DNA from: Azospirillum brasilense
Lineage (GTDB): Bacteria > Pseudomonadota > Alphaproteobacteria > Azospirillales > Azospirillaceae
Direction of reading: 5' to 3'
Assembly: GCF_007827815.1 (NCBI RefSeq)
Contig: NZ_VITH01000003.1
Coordinates: 310,001-374,000, forward strand
Length of the DNA: 64,000 nt
Positions 28,289 to 36,490 of this stretch are shown piece after piece (the stretch's first letter is position 1; every line of letters begins with the position of its first letter). The position numbers were made by a program, and so were the translations under genes. Under the pieces are notes generated by a model. It worked only from the letters and a program-made list of their open reading frames with translations, did no database searches and was not told the DNA's origin.

Positions 28289-28320
28289 GGGGCCGCCCCT
28301 CCGACCAGGGGAGCGGCCCC
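28289..28320 (+). terminator. GC-rich stem-loop between the transporter and DUF4862-type genes
   Basis: The arms GGGGCCGCCCCT and AGGGGAGCGGCCCC pair almost fully around the loop CCGACC. No run of T follows, so it may be an attenuating or RNA-processing hairpin rather than a true intrinsic terminator. Confidence 0.45.
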
Positions 28321-28367
28321 GAACGTCCGACCTTCGGCGCGTCCAAGCCAAGCGGAGAGGCAGCATC

Positions 28368-29330
28368 ATGAATTCCCATCACAAACCGTTTCGCATCGTG
28401 GGGGCCTACGCCGCCCAGCCGGACACCGCGGCGGAGCGCCAACCCTATCTGGAGGGCGTCCTGTCCCTTCCCGGCGTCGACGGCCTGGAAATCTCCTGGG
28501 GGGCGCCCGGCTGGGACGAGGATGAGCGGATTCTGGCCGCGCTGTTCGACAGCCGTGGCGCGCAGGGGCGGCATGTGCTGACCCTGATCGGTGCGGCCGC
28601 CAGCGCGGCGGCGGCGGACCCAAGGGTCGGGCTGGCGTCCACCGATCCGGCCGGGCGTGCCCGCGCCATCGCACTGGTTGCCGCGGCCCACCGGGCGCTC
28701 GCGGGCTTCGCGGCGCGCGGGCAGCGCATCCTGGCCGTCGAGGTCCACGCCTTCCCGACCCTTCCGCCGGCGGCGGCCGAAGAGGGAGGCCACGCGCTGG
28801 AATCATCGCTTCGGGAGATCGCCTCCTGGGACTGGGGCGACACGACGCTCGTCGTCGAACATTGCGACGCCCGCCCCGCCGCTGGTCCCTGGCAGAAGGG
28901 CCTGCTTTCCCTCGCCATCGAGAGCGCCGCGGTGACGGCCGCCGCCGCCGGGGCAAGGACGCCCTTGGGCATGGCCGTGAACTGGGGACGCTCCGCCATC
29001 GAGGAGCGGGACGCGACGGCCCCCGAGCGGCACGCACACCAGCTGCGCTCGGCCGGGCTGCTGCGTGGGGTGATGTTCTCCGGCGCGACCGGCGATGACG
29101 GTTCCTATGGCCCGGCCTGGAGCGACGTGCATCCGCCGCTGCGCGAACAGGTCGTCGAGTCCGTGATGGAGCGGGGCCATGTCGCGGCGACGCTCGAAGC
29201 CGCCGGGCCCGATCTGCTCTATGAGGGCGTCAAGGTGGCCGTTCGGCCCCGGCAGGCCGCCATGGCGGACTGCATCGCCCTGATCCGCGGCACGCTGGAT
29301 GCGGTCGACACGGCGCGTTCGGCGCGCTGA
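28368..29330 (+). CDS. DUF4862-type protein (TIM-barrel-like), probable member of the sugar-acid locus
   Basis: The 320-residue protein has GAYAAQP near its start, a central LVVEHCDARPAAGP and GMAVNWGRSAIE, and a late GAWSD-like region. These match my memory of DUF4862 proteins, which look like xylose-isomerase-type TIM barrels with conserved His/Asp/Glu residues. No reaction is established for the family to my knowledge. GGAGAGG precedes the ATG. It sits at the end of the plus-strand operon behind the transporter, so an isomerase or epimerase step on the imported sugar acid is a reasonable guess (inference). No signal peptide or membrane segment is seen. Confidence 0.7.
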   Translation: MNSHHKPFRIVGAYAAQPDTAAERQPYLEGVLSLPGVDGLEISWGAPGWDEDERILAALFDSRGAQGRHVLTLIGAAASAAAADPRVGLASTDPAGRARAIALVAAAHRALAGFAARGQRILAVEVHAFPTLPPAAAEEGGHALESSLREIASWDWGDTTLVVEHCDARPAAGPWQKGLLSLAIESAAVTAAAAGARTPLGMAVNWGRSAIEERDATAPERHAHQLRSAGLLRGVMFSGATGDDGSYGPAWSDVHPPLREQVVESVMERGHVAATLEAAGPDLLYEGVKVAVRPRQAAMADCIALIRGTLDAVDTARSAR

Positions 29331-29384
29331 CCGCCTGCCGGTGCCTGCCGCCGCCTCATCACCGTTTTCCCGGGCGAGCCAGGC

Positions 29385-31493
29385 TTATCCGACGGTCCGG
29401 GAAACGGGGACCGCCTCCCGGCGCAAGGCGTTCAACAATATCCCGATCGTGGTCCCGTTGTGCAGCACGGCGGTGCCCACCGGGGACAGCAGGCCCAGCG
29501 CGGCGGCGCCGAGGATCGCGCTGTTCAGCCCGACGGTCAGGCGGTAGTTGCGGGCGATCAGCGCCAGGGCGGCGTTCGCCGTTTCCTTGGCGTCGGCCAC
29601 CCGCTCGATCCGGTCCTCCAGAAGCGCCACGTCGGCGGTCAGGCGGGCGATGTCGGCCCCCTTTTGCATGGCGATGCCGACATGGGCGCCGGCCAGCGCC
29701 GGGGCGTCGTTGATGCCGTCGCCGACGAAAGCGATGCGCGCGCCGCCGCGGCTGAGATCCTCGATGATGCGGGCCTTGTCGGTGGGCAGCAGGTCGGCGT
29801 GGAAGCCGTCGAGGTGCAGCTCGGCGGCCAGCTCGGCGGCACGGTCGCGATGATCGCCGGTCAGCATCAGCACCCGCTTCACCCCGGCCCGCCGCAACCG
29901 CGCGATGGTCGCGGCACTGGCCGCGCGCACGCTGTCCTTCAAGGCCAGCACGCCGACCAGCACCCCGCCGAAGCCGATGAACAGCAGCGTCTTGCCGTCG
30001 CGGTGCAGCGCGTCGATGGCCTCGCGGTGGGCCGTGGTGTCGATGCCCTCGTCGTCCTCGATGAAATGGCGGGACCCGACGACGATGCGCTTGCCGTCGA
30101 TGACGCTGGCCACCCCGTGGGCGACGATGAACTTCACCTCCTGGTGGTCGAAATGGCGGTTGTGCGTCTCCTTGGCGGCGTTGACCACGGCCATCGCCAG
30201 CGGGTGGAAGTAATGCTCCTCCACCGAGGCGGCGAGGCAGATCAGGTCGTCGGGGCTGAAGGTCGGGTCGAAGGCGATGGAATCGGTCACCTGCAGGTCG
30301 CCGGTGGTCAGCGTGCCGGTCTTGTCGAAGATCACCGTGTCGGCCTGGGCCAGCCGTTCCAGGGCGTTGGCGCCCTTGATCAGGATGCCCGCCTGCCCCG
30401 CGCCATACATGGCCGACTTGAAGGCCACCGGGGTCGCCAGCTTCAGCGCGCAGGAGTAGTCGGCCTGCAGCACCGACGCCGCGCTGCGCCAGTCGCCGGT
30501 CATCAGGAAGGAGCCGCCGGCCAGCTTCAGCACCGTGGGAACCAGCCGGTCGGCCAGCCGCGCCGCGTCGAGCTGCGCTTCGCTCTTGGCGGTCAGCGAC
30601 TGTTCGACGTAATCGGCGATGCGGGCGGCGGCGGTGTGGCTGCCGACATGCTCGGCGTAGACGACCAGCCGTCCCTCCTCCATCAGCGTGCCGGACAGGA
30701 CGGTGGAGCCGCGCTGCTTGACCACCGGGGCGCTCTCGCCGGTCATGGCGGCCTCGTTGACGGTCGCCTCTCCGCTCAGCACCGTACCGTCCACCGGGAT
30801 CACCGTCCCGGCGCCGATGACCACGCTGTCGCCGACCAGGACGGTGTCGGCGGGCACCTGGATTTCCACGCCGTCGCGCAGCAGCCACACCTGATCGCTC
30901 GACGGGCGCAGCAGCCGCTTCAGCAGCGCGTCCGACCGGCGGGCGATGGAGTCCTCCATATACTCGCCGAGCGCCAGCATGAAGACGGTGGTGTTGGCCG
31001 CGGTGAAATCCCGTCGCGCCAGGGAGATCGCCACCGCCGCCGCTTCCAGCACGTGCGAGTTGACGCCCTCCCGCCCGTAGATCGCCATGCCCTCGCGCAG
31101 CATCGGCAGGGCGACGGCCAGCGACAGCGGCAGGCGCAGCGGCATGGGCAGAAGGAAACCGCCGGCCAGCGTGGCGAGGCTGCGGACCAGCGTCGCACCG
31201 TGATTGTCCCCGCCCTCCGCCGCCGTGGCGGGCGGCGCCGGTTCCGGAATCGGCAGGGCGGCCAGCGCGAGGCACAGCGCCGTGGCGTCGGTCACCGCCG
31301 GATCGTAGCGGACGGCCAGCGACCGCGCGGCGCGGCTCGCCCGGACCGACGTCACCCCGGCGACCGCCTCCACCACCCGGTGCAGGGTCGCCGCGTCGTC
31401 GGGAGTGCCGGGACGGCAGGCGTAGCGCAGCCGGATGCGCCCCGGAACCCGATGGACCGGCTCCAGCCGCAGGAACCAGGGCAGGCCGCTCAT
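29385..31493 (-). CDS. P1B-like heavy-metal transporting P-type ATPase with N-terminal HMA_2 domain
   Basis: The 702-residue protein starts with an HMA_2-like domain (residues ~12-75, HRVPGRIRLRY) that lacks the CxxC metal motif. It then has the P-type ATPase core: TGES (251-254), phosphorylation site DKTGTLT (Asp390), HP in YFHPLAMA (430-431) and GDGINDAPAL (591-600). In the membrane helix before the phosphorylation domain, the CPx motif of most metal ATPases is replaced by SCALK (347-351). By family it exports a metal ion at the cost of ATP; the altered motif makes the metal uncertain, with Mn or Zn as in CtpC-like pumps being possible. It overlaps the upstream gene by four bases and ends a six-gene cluster. 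Confidence 0.88.
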   Translation of the reverse strand: MSGLPWFLRLEPVHRVPGRIRLRYACRPGTPDDAATLHRVVEAVAGVTSVRASRAARSLAVRYDPAVTDATALCLALAALPIPEPAPPATAAEGGDNHGATLVRSLATLAGGFLLPMPLRLPLSLAVALPMLREGMAIYGREGVNSHVLEAAAVAISLARRDFTAANTTVFMLALGEYMEDSIARRSDALLKRLLRPSSDQVWLLRDGVEIQVPADTVLVGDSVVIGAGTVIPVDGTVLSGEATVNEAAMTGESAPVVKQRGSTVLSGTLMEEGRLVVYAEHVGSHTAAARIADYVEQSLTAKSEAQLDAARLADRLVPTVLKLAGGSFLMTGDWRSAASVLQADYSCALKLATPVAFKSAMYGAGQAGILIKGANALERLAQADTVIFDKTGTLTTGDLQVTDSIAFDPTFSPDDLICLAASVEEHYFHPLAMAVVNAAKETHNRHFDHQEVKFIVAHGVASVIDGKRIVVGSRHFIEDDEGIDTTAHREAIDALHRDGKTLLFIGFGGVLVGVLALKDSVRAASAATIARLRRAGVKRVLMLTGDHRDRAAELAAELHLDGFHADLLPTDKARIIEDLSRGGARIAFVGDGINDAPALAGAHVGIAMQKGADIARLTADVALLEDRIERVADAKETANAALALIARNYRLTVGLNSAILGAAALGLLSPVGTAVLHNGTTIGILLNALRREAVPVSRTVG

Positions 31494-31852
31494 AACGCTC
31501 CGGCCTGTTCCGCCTCCAGCTCGGCCTGGAGGTCGGCCATCTGCTCCTTCATCTCGGCAAGGCCGCCGGCGAGGTTGCCGTACAGCTTCAGGCCGGACTT
31601 CACGATCTTGCCGCGCAGTTCCTCGTCGGACAGCACATAGGCGGCGGCCGCCCCGACCAGGAGCCCGACCAGGAACTGTTCGGACCGGCGCGACGGCAGC
31701 AGGCCGGTCAGCCCGCTGAGAAGCCCCTGCCCCCGCGCCGCGTTGGCGCCCATGCCACCTCCAATGGGGGCGCCGCCGGCGGCCATGGCGGCTTCGTACT
31801 GGCGCTGCTGCTTCTTCAGCTTCTTCAACGCCTTCTTGGTCTTCTTAGCCAT
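31490..31852 (-). CDS. Small membrane-anchored protein with basic head and coiled-coil tail (YtxH-like)
   Basis: The 120-residue protein begins with a Lys-rich helix (KKTKKALKKLKKQQRQYEAA), has a Gly-rich linker, and one membrane-like stretch (EQFLVGLLVGAAAAYVLSD). A charged helical tail (LAEMKEQMADLQAELEAEQ) follows and could form a coiled coil. The layout resembles YtxH-type proteins. It overlaps the ATPase gene downstream (ATGA) and the gene upstream by eight bases, so all are translated together. Its function is unknown; an anchoring or scaffolding role for the ATPase is a guess. Confidence 0.75.
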   Translation of the reverse strand: MAKKTKKALKKLKKQQRQYEAAMAAGGAPIGGGMGANAARGQGLLSGLTGLLPSRRSEQFLVGLLVGAAAAYVLSDEELRGKIVKSGLKLYGNLAGGLAEMKEQMADLQAELEAEQAGAL

Positions 31853-32189
31853 GGGGGTCCTCGTGTTTCGGCCGTTCTTGCGGCGGATCGTCCGCCGGAT
31901 TCAGCAGATGTTCGATCATGACCACGCCCGCCGCCCCGGCGGTGACCGCCAAGGCGAGGCGCGCGTAGTCGCGGTTGCGCAGGGCGTCGGCGGCGACGCT
32001 GGCGGCGGCCAGCGCCGCACCGCCCTGCAGGCCGTGGCGCAGGATGGTGCGCGGCGCGGGGGCCTCGGCGCCCGTCACCCAGCGGTCCTGGACGGCGGTC
32101 AGCAGGCCGGTCGCCACCATGCCGCGCGTGAAGTCGGCGGCGAGCGTGCCGGAGCCCGGCGCCTTGCCGCGCCGCTTCGCGCGCTTCAC
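31845..32189 (-). CDS. Small membrane protein of the HMA_2/P-type ATPase cluster, unknown function
   Basis: The 114-residue protein has a basic N-terminus (MKRAKRRGK) and two or three hydrophobic stretches (MVATGLLTAV, ALAAASVAADAL, LALAVTAGAAGVVMIEHLL). The tail is Pro/Glu-rich and charged. I do not recognise a family beyond general similarity to small membrane proteins beside metal ATPases. It overlaps both neighbours by 4-8 bases, which supports it as a real, cotranslated gene. Confidence 0.7.
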   Translation of the reverse strand: MKRAKRRGKAPGSGTLAADFTRGMVATGLLTAVQDRWVTGAEAPAPRTILRHGLQGGAALAAASVAADALRNRDYARLALAVTAGAAGVVMIEHLLNPADDPPQERPKHEDPHG

Positions 32190-32563
32190 GCGGCCCCCGG
32201 TGCGGCGGACGGCGGCGCCTCAGACTTTGCCGGCTCCGCCACATCGTCCTTTGCGGGCTCCGCCTCGGCGGGCGCCGCATCCACCGGGGCTTCCTCGACC
32301 GGCGCCGCCGCCGCGTCCACCGGCGTGGCGAGGCGGGAGCGCAGACCGGCGGAGGTCCGCTCGATGGCCAGCAGGCCGGTGACCGCGGCCTCGCGCACCG
32401 CGGTCTGGGCCTTGCCGGCGCCCTCGCGGGCGGCGGCCTTCACATCGACCGACGTGAGGTCGGCGATCTTGGGATCGGCCTTGGTCTTGGCGGATTTCAT
32501 CATCCGGACGCCGATGGCCCCGGCGATCACGCCGGACGCGAATGTCAGAAGCGGCAGCATCAT
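32186..32563 (-). CDS. Small membrane-anchored protein with Ala/Pro/Glu-rich tail, unknown function
   Basis: The 125-residue protein has an N-terminal membrane segment (MMLPLLTFASGVIAGAIGV), a basic stretch, a helical middle (VKAAAREGAGKAQTAVREAA) and an Ala/Pro/Glu-rich disordered tail. AAGGAG lies just before two adjacent start codons (32563 and 32560); the first overlaps the stop of the upstream gene as ATGA. A longer open frame exists but would begin inside the upstream gene. Function unknown; the conserved packing in the cluster suggests an accessory envelope role. Confidence 0.72.
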   Translation of the reverse strand: MMLPLLTFASGVIAGAIGVRMMKSAKTKADPKIADLTSVDVKAAAREGAGKAQTAVREAAVTGLLAIERTSAGLRSRLATPVDAAAAPVEEAPVDAAPAEAEPAKDDVAEPAKSEAPPSAAPGAA

Positions 32564-32922
32564 GGTCTCCTTTCCGGCGCACCGCCCGCAAGGCCGGCGG
32601 TGGCGATGCGCAGCAGCGTCCCGGCCGCCGCGCTGGCTTCCCCGCGCAGCAGATCCGGCCACGCCGAGGGCGGGATCACCGCGGGGTCGTATTCGATGGT
32701 GCAGGAGCGGGCGAGCGGGTTCAGCGCGACGGAGCGGATGCCCTCCGCCCCGGTGAGCGCCCGGTGCAGCGCCCTGGCGTCGTCGGCCAGCGCCGCCAGA
32801 CCGCGCTCCGCAGCGCCGTCGAGCTTCAGCCGCACCCGGCCCGGAATGTGGTGCGCGATGGTCAGGGCGGCGGCCAGCCGGCTCAGGAATTCATCGGGCA
32901 TGCTCGGTTTTCGATCGGTCAT
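32560..32922 (-). CDS. HMA_2-domain protein
   Basis: The 120-residue protein consists mainly of one HMA_2-type domain: HHIPGRVRLKL at about residues 24-34 and SVALNPLARSCTIEYDP at about 64-80. This matches the ferredoxin-like fold signature (PGRIRLR ... YDP) also seen at the N-terminus of the ATPase downstream. It lacks a CxxC metal motif. A hydrophobic Ala-rich stretch at the end may be a membrane helix. It lies 13 bases after another HMA_2 protein gene. It may bind the ATPase or a metal ligand complex rather than bare metal (inference). Confidence 0.78.
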   Translation of the reverse strand: MTDRKPSMPDEFLSRLAAALTIAHHIPGRVRLKLDGAAERGLAALADDARALHRALTGAEGIRSVALNPLARSCTIEYDPAVIPPSAWPDLLRGEASAAAGTLLRIATAGLAGGAPERRP

Positions 32923-32935
32923 TGGAGGCGGACAG

Positions 32936-33415
32936 TCATTGGAAGAGGCGTTTGCGCTGCACGGTCATGTGGACGAGCATGAAGGCGACGAACAGCGTGC
33001 CGAATCCGGCGTGGACGCGCTTGCCCACCCCCAGTGCCGCCAGGGTCGCCGCCATGCTGCCCATCATCCCGATCTTGGCTGCGCGGTTGATCCGCCATTT
33101 CAGCTCCGGAGCGGCCGGCTTGCTGTCCGCGACGGGGGCCGGGGCGTCCGGCGGCGGTACGGCCTCAGCGGGGTGCAGAACTGCCGACAGCAGCGCCTCC
33201 ACCCGGGACCGGGCGTCATCCGGCGTCAACACGGCAGGGTCGTAGCTCAGCAGGACGCTGCCCACCGCCGGGTTGCTCTCGGTCACCCGGACGGCATCCA
33301 GGGACTCCAGGCGGCCCAGCGCCTCCTGGAAACGGTCGGTCCGGCGCAGCAGCGGGTGGCGGACGCGGATGCGCCCGGGCACCGCCGATGCGATGGGAGA
33401 GGTCCGTCCGGTCAT
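32936..33415 (-). CDS. HMA_2-domain membrane protein, first gene of the P-type ATPase cluster
   Basis: The 159-residue protein has an HMA_2-type domain at residues ~10-75 (AVPGRIRVRHPLL ... SVLLSYDPAV). A Pro/Ala-rich linker follows, then a C-terminal pair of hydrophobic segments (IGMMGSMAATLAALGVG, GFGTLFVAFMLVHM). The start at 33415 has AGGAGA eight bases upstream; the open frame extends to 33523 without support. It is the third HMA_2 domain in the cluster and again has no CxxC. The gene before it on the same strand ends 150 bases upstream, so the cluster may have its own promoter. Confidence 0.78.
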   Translation of the reverse strand: MTGRTSPIASAVPGRIRVRHPLLRRTDRFQEALGRLESLDAVRVTESNPAVGSVLLSYDPAVLTPDDARSRVEALLSAVLHPAEAVPPPDAPAPVADSKPAAPELKWRINRAAKIGMMGSMAATLAALGVGKRVHAGFGTLFVAFMLVHMTVQRKRLFQ

Positions 33416-33568
33416 TGCCCGTTCTCCTGCGTCAGCCGCGGTCCGCCCACACGGCCGGGGGCATTCCATGGTTGCGCAGAATATCCATAAATTCATAATG
33501 GTGAAACATTTCCTCGGCTTCATGCACAGGCGCCGGACGCAAGGCGGCGTTGCGGAAAAACCGCGTCC

Positions 33569-33895
33569 TCACCCTAGAAGCGCAGGGAACGGAGCGCAGA
33601 GCAGCGCCGCAGGACCGAGCCGCAACGCCGCCCGCGGCGCGTGGGGCAGCAGCAGGACCAGCGCCGCAGCGGCCACCGTCAGCAGCCCCAGCCAAGCCGG
33701 AATCCCAATCGCCCACCCCCATGCCGTCACCGTGGGCGGCAGCGACAGCGTGAGCCCCAGCCATCCCGCCCACCCCAGCAGGCGGCTGGTCCGTGCGGAG
33801 GGACGCCGGGCGAAGACCTGCTCGTGATGGCGGTCCATGGCGAGCGCCAGGGCGAGCAGCCCCGCGTAGGCGACGCACAGCGACGACAGGATCAT
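33569..33895 (-). CDS. DUF3325 family membrane protein
   Basis: The 108-residue protein has three hydrophobic segments starting directly at the N-terminus (ILSSLCVAYAGLLALALAM). The pattern DRHHEQVFARRP fits DUF3325. By context these proteins accompany PepSY-type ferric-siderophore reductases and DUF3649 proteins in iron-uptake loci. Its start codon overlaps the stop of the PepSY gene (ATGA). It ends the minus-strand iron set. A specific biochemical role is not known to me. Confidence 0.78.
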   Translation of the reverse strand: MILSSLCVAYAGLLALALAMDRHHEQVFARRPSARTSRLLGWAGWLGLTLSLPPTVTAWGWAIGIPAWLGLLTVAAAALVLLLPHAPRAALRLGPAALLCAPFPALLG

Positions 33896-35511
33896 GTCGG
33901 TTCCTCGACGACCGCCCCGGCGGGCAGGACGGGGGCCGGCACCGTCTTGCCGGCGAAGGCGTTCCGCCCGACCTTGCGCGCGGCGAAGCCCAGCAGCAGA
34001 CCGACCGCCAGCGCCGTCAGGTCGAAGCCGGCCAGCAGCCAGTTCCCCGCCGGCAGGCTGTTGCCCAGATGGCCGGGGGCGGTGGCGAGGTTCAGCACGG
34101 GCAGCAGGGCGAACAGCGCCGCGCCGGCCCACAGCTGCTCCGCCCAGCCCCGCCGCGACGGGCGCAGCGGGGCGTGCAGCAGGGCGGCGGCCCAGGCCAG
34201 GAAGAACACCTCGATCTCCCAGCCCGCGCGCTCCCCCAGCCCCGCCGGCAGCAGGCGGTTGGCCCAGAAGTAGGCGGCGACGGCCAGCGGCAGGCCTGCC
34301 ACCACGCCGATGTTCAGCCGGTCGGCCAGCCGGTGCCCGAACGGCTCGGGACCGTTCCCCCAAGTGTCCGCCCGGCCGCGCTGCGACCGCCGCTTGACCA
34401 CCCAGAAGATCAGTCCGCTGCCCACCATCACCGTCCCGGCGACGCCGGAGACGAAGAACAGCCAACGCATGCCCGGCCCGGCGAAGCGCGCCAGATGCAG
34501 TCCCATCAGGTAATTGCCGGTCGCCATGGCCGCCGGCTGCGGGTCCGCTGCCGGGACCTCCTGCGCCCGCCCGGTCACCCCGTCGAACAGCAGGCGTTCC
34601 GTCGCGGCGCCGCGCCCGATGGAGTCGGACTCCGCCGGCCGCAGCTCGATGGTGGCGTTGGCGCGACCGGGGTTGGTGACGGTCAGGCTTCCCACGCCGC
34701 CGCGGTCGGCCCAGCGCCGGTCCGCCTCGGCGAGCAGCGGCGCCACCGGAGTCAGTGGGGCGGCCTGCGGCGCCGGACGCGGCGGGGGCGGCGCGCGGCG
34801 GAAGCCGCTTTCGGCGAAGTAGGCTTGGCGGTTGCCATCATAGGCGAGATCGACCGCCCAGGGCATCAGCATCGTCATGAACAGCAGCAGGCCGGAATAG
34901 GTGATCATCAGGTGGAAGGGCAGCGCCAGCACCGCCGCCGCCACATGCCCGTCCATCCAGGAGCGCAGCGCCGCCTTCTCCGGCCGGAAGGTGAAGAGGT
35001 CCTTGAAGATGCGGCGGTGGGTGATGATCCCACTGACGATGGCGACCAGCATCGCCATGGTGGCGATCCCGACGATCCAACGGGCGATCTCGCGCGGCAT
35101 CCCGTACAGCTCGAAATGGAAGCGGTAGAGGAAGTTGCCGCCCGCCGTCTCGCGCGGCTCCAACACCGCGCCGGTCCCGGCGTCGAGCGTGGCGCGCTTC
35201 AGCGCCGCGCGGTCGTTCGGCTTGGCGTCCGCCGGCCGCCAGGAGACCGACACCGCGGGCGACCGCTCGCCGGGCAGCGCGATGGTCCACTGCGCCGCGT
35301 CGGGAGCGAGTTGGCTCATGCGCTCGACCGCCCGCTCGGCGGTCCCGGCATCGGGGATGGAACCGTGAAGTTCCGGCTGCATCCAGACCGTCACCTCCTG
35401 CCGGAAATAGGCGATGGTGCCGGTCAGGAAGACGGCGAACAGCAGCCAGCCGAGCAGAAGCCCCGACCAGCTGTGCAGCCACGCCATGGACTGGCGGAAC
35501 CCGTCCTTCAT
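33892..35511 (-). CDS. PepSY-associated TM-helix protein, probable ferric-siderophore reductase
   Basis: The 539-residue inner-membrane protein begins with the typical QSMAWLHSWSGLLLGWLLFA helix. A large periplasmic part follows, then helices with conserved His residues (GIITHRRIFKDLF, ALPFHLMITYSGLLL), a second periplasmic section, and four or five C-terminal helices. The layout matches PepSY_TM proteins such as FoxB/FpvG/PiuB-like proteins, which reduce ferric siderophores in the periplasm. The start at 35511 overlaps the DUF3649 stop as ATGA; upstream open frame belongs to another frame of that gene. No TonB receptor lies in this window, so the substrate siderophore cannot be read from context. 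A Fur-box-like site precedes the operon. Confidence 0.88.
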   Translation of the reverse strand: MKDGFRQSMAWLHSWSGLLLGWLLFAVFLTGTIAYFRQEVTVWMQPELHGSIPDAGTAERAVERMSQLAPDAAQWTIALPGERSPAVSVSWRPADAKPNDRAALKRATLDAGTGAVLEPRETAGGNFLYRFHFELYGMPREIARWIVGIATMAMLVAIVSGIITHRRIFKDLFTFRPEKAALRSWMDGHVAAAVLALPFHLMITYSGLLLFMTMLMPWAVDLAYDGNRQAYFAESGFRRAPPPPRPAPQAAPLTPVAPLLAEADRRWADRGGVGSLTVTNPGRANATIELRPAESDSIGRGAATERLLFDGVTGRAQEVPAADPQPAAMATGNYLMGLHLARFAGPGMRWLFFVSGVAGTVMVGSGLIFWVVKRRSQRGRADTWGNGPEPFGHRLADRLNIGVVAGLPLAVAAYFWANRLLPAGLGERAGWEIEVFFLAWAAALLHAPLRPSRRGWAEQLWAGAALFALLPVLNLATAPGHLGNSLPAGNWLLAGFDLTALAVGLLLGFAARKVGRNAFAGKTVPAPVLPAGAVVEEPT

Positions 35512-35831
35512 GACGGCGCCCCCGATTGCAGGCCGTGCAGCAGCCAGGTTCCGCCGCCCAGCAGCAGCGTCGGCCCCAGCAGGCCGGGCCACACCCGCCG
35601 CGTCCGGACGGAGAAGGCCCAGACGAAGGCCCCGGCGTGGATGGCGAAGGACATCATGGTGGCGGTGTAGACCGCCTCCGCCCGCGGCATCGGAAGCGCC
35701 AGGGCCAGGAACATCGCCGCCACCGCCGCCAGCGCGTAGCCGCCGACGATCCCGGCAAGGCTGCGGGACGCCACGTCCAGGCGGCGCAGCCCGTCCGGCC
35801 CGAACCTGAGCCGGGAAGGGAGAGTGGTCAT
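35508..35831 (-). CDS. DUF3649 family membrane protein, iron-uptake associated
   Basis: The 107-residue protein has three or four hydrophobic segments and the DUF3649-like pattern SRSLAGIVGGYALAAVAAMF, RAEAVYTATMMSFAIHAGAF and WAFSVRTRRVWPGLLGP. It starts at ATG 35831; a GTG at 35843 would add four residues. It is the first gene of the DUF3649-PepSY-DUF3325 operon. Homologous trios sit beside TonB-dependent siderophore receptors in other proteobacteria. Its own role is unknown. Confidence 0.8.
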   Translation of the reverse strand: MTTLPSRLRFGPDGLRRLDVASRSLAGIVGGYALAAVAAMFLALALPMPRAEAVYTATMMSFAIHAGAFVWAFSVRTRRVWPGLLGPTLLLGGGTWLLHGLQSGAPS

Positions 35832-35969
35832 CAAAGGAATCACCCAAGCGTTCAGGACGGTCCGCCGCGCGGCGCCGGGGTTGCTCCGGCGGCAAGCGGG
35901 AGGACCGACCCGGCTCCCGCGTCACGCTCGCTGGTCATCATCGCGGAAACACGGCGGAGCGTCCATAGA

Positions 35970-35988
35970 AATGCGAATGACTCGCATT
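35970..35988. promoter_or_regulatory. Fur-box-like palindrome before the PepSY iron operon
   Basis: AATGCGAATGACTCGCATT is a 19-base 9-1-9 inverted repeat with one mismatch pair, the geometry of a Fur site. It lies 139 bases before the DUF3649 gene on the minus strand. The match to the Fur consensus (GATAATGAT A ATCATTATC) is partial, so binding by another Fur-family or iron regulator remains possible. Confidence 0.5.
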
Positions 35989-36112
35989 CTCTAGAAAAGA
36001 GCGCTGACGGTACGCCCGACCCCAAACATGTGGAATTCTGCAAAAAACAGTTTTGAGTCGCATAGAAAAGCCGCAAACTATACTATGCAAGTAGATTTTA
36101 TATGAGCGACCC

Positions 36113-36472
36113 ATGCGCGCCCCGATGTCCCGCATCGCCCCCGCCGTGAGCTTCGGCCTGACCACCCTGTCCATTGGCACGCTGTCCACGTTGCTGCTGT
36201 GGAGCGTCATGGCGCAATGGCCGCATTGGACCCGCCATGGCGAGCCGCTGGCCTGGTTCAACGTCGGCTATGGGCTGGAACGTCTGGGCCTCGATCTGGC
36301 CTGGGTGGAGGCGTGCCGCGCCGACCCGTCCTGGCAGACGTTCCATCGCGCCGCCAGTTGGGTTCTCGGCAGCAACCTGACCGTCGGTCTGCTGGTCGCG
36401 GCGGCGGTGCTGATCCCGCTGTCGGTCTGGGGGGCGAACGCCGTCGAGCGCACGCTCCTCCGCCACTCCTGA
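36113..36472 (+). CDS. Small two-helix membrane protein, unknown function
   Basis: The 119-residue protein has an N-terminal membrane segment (VSFGLTTLSIGTLSTLLLWSVM), a polar middle rich in Trp (QWPHWTRHGEPLAWFNVGYG, DPSWQTFHRAASW) and a C-terminal membrane segment (NLTVGLLVAAAVLIPLSVWG). It may start at the second Met (36125). A TATACT box lies at 36079-36084, and an inverted repeat GCATAG-N17-CTATGC (36060-36088) overlaps it. I do not recognise a family. It is divergent from the iron operon and shares its upstream region, so common regulation is possible. Confidence 0.62.
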   Translation: MRAPMSRIAPAVSFGLTTLSIGTLSTLLLWSVMAQWPHWTRHGEPLAWFNVGYGLERLGLDLAWVEACRADPSWQTFHRAASWVLGSNLTVGLLVAAAVLIPLSVWGANAVERTLLRHS

Positions 36473-36490
36473 GCGCGAGTTCCGTCAAGG

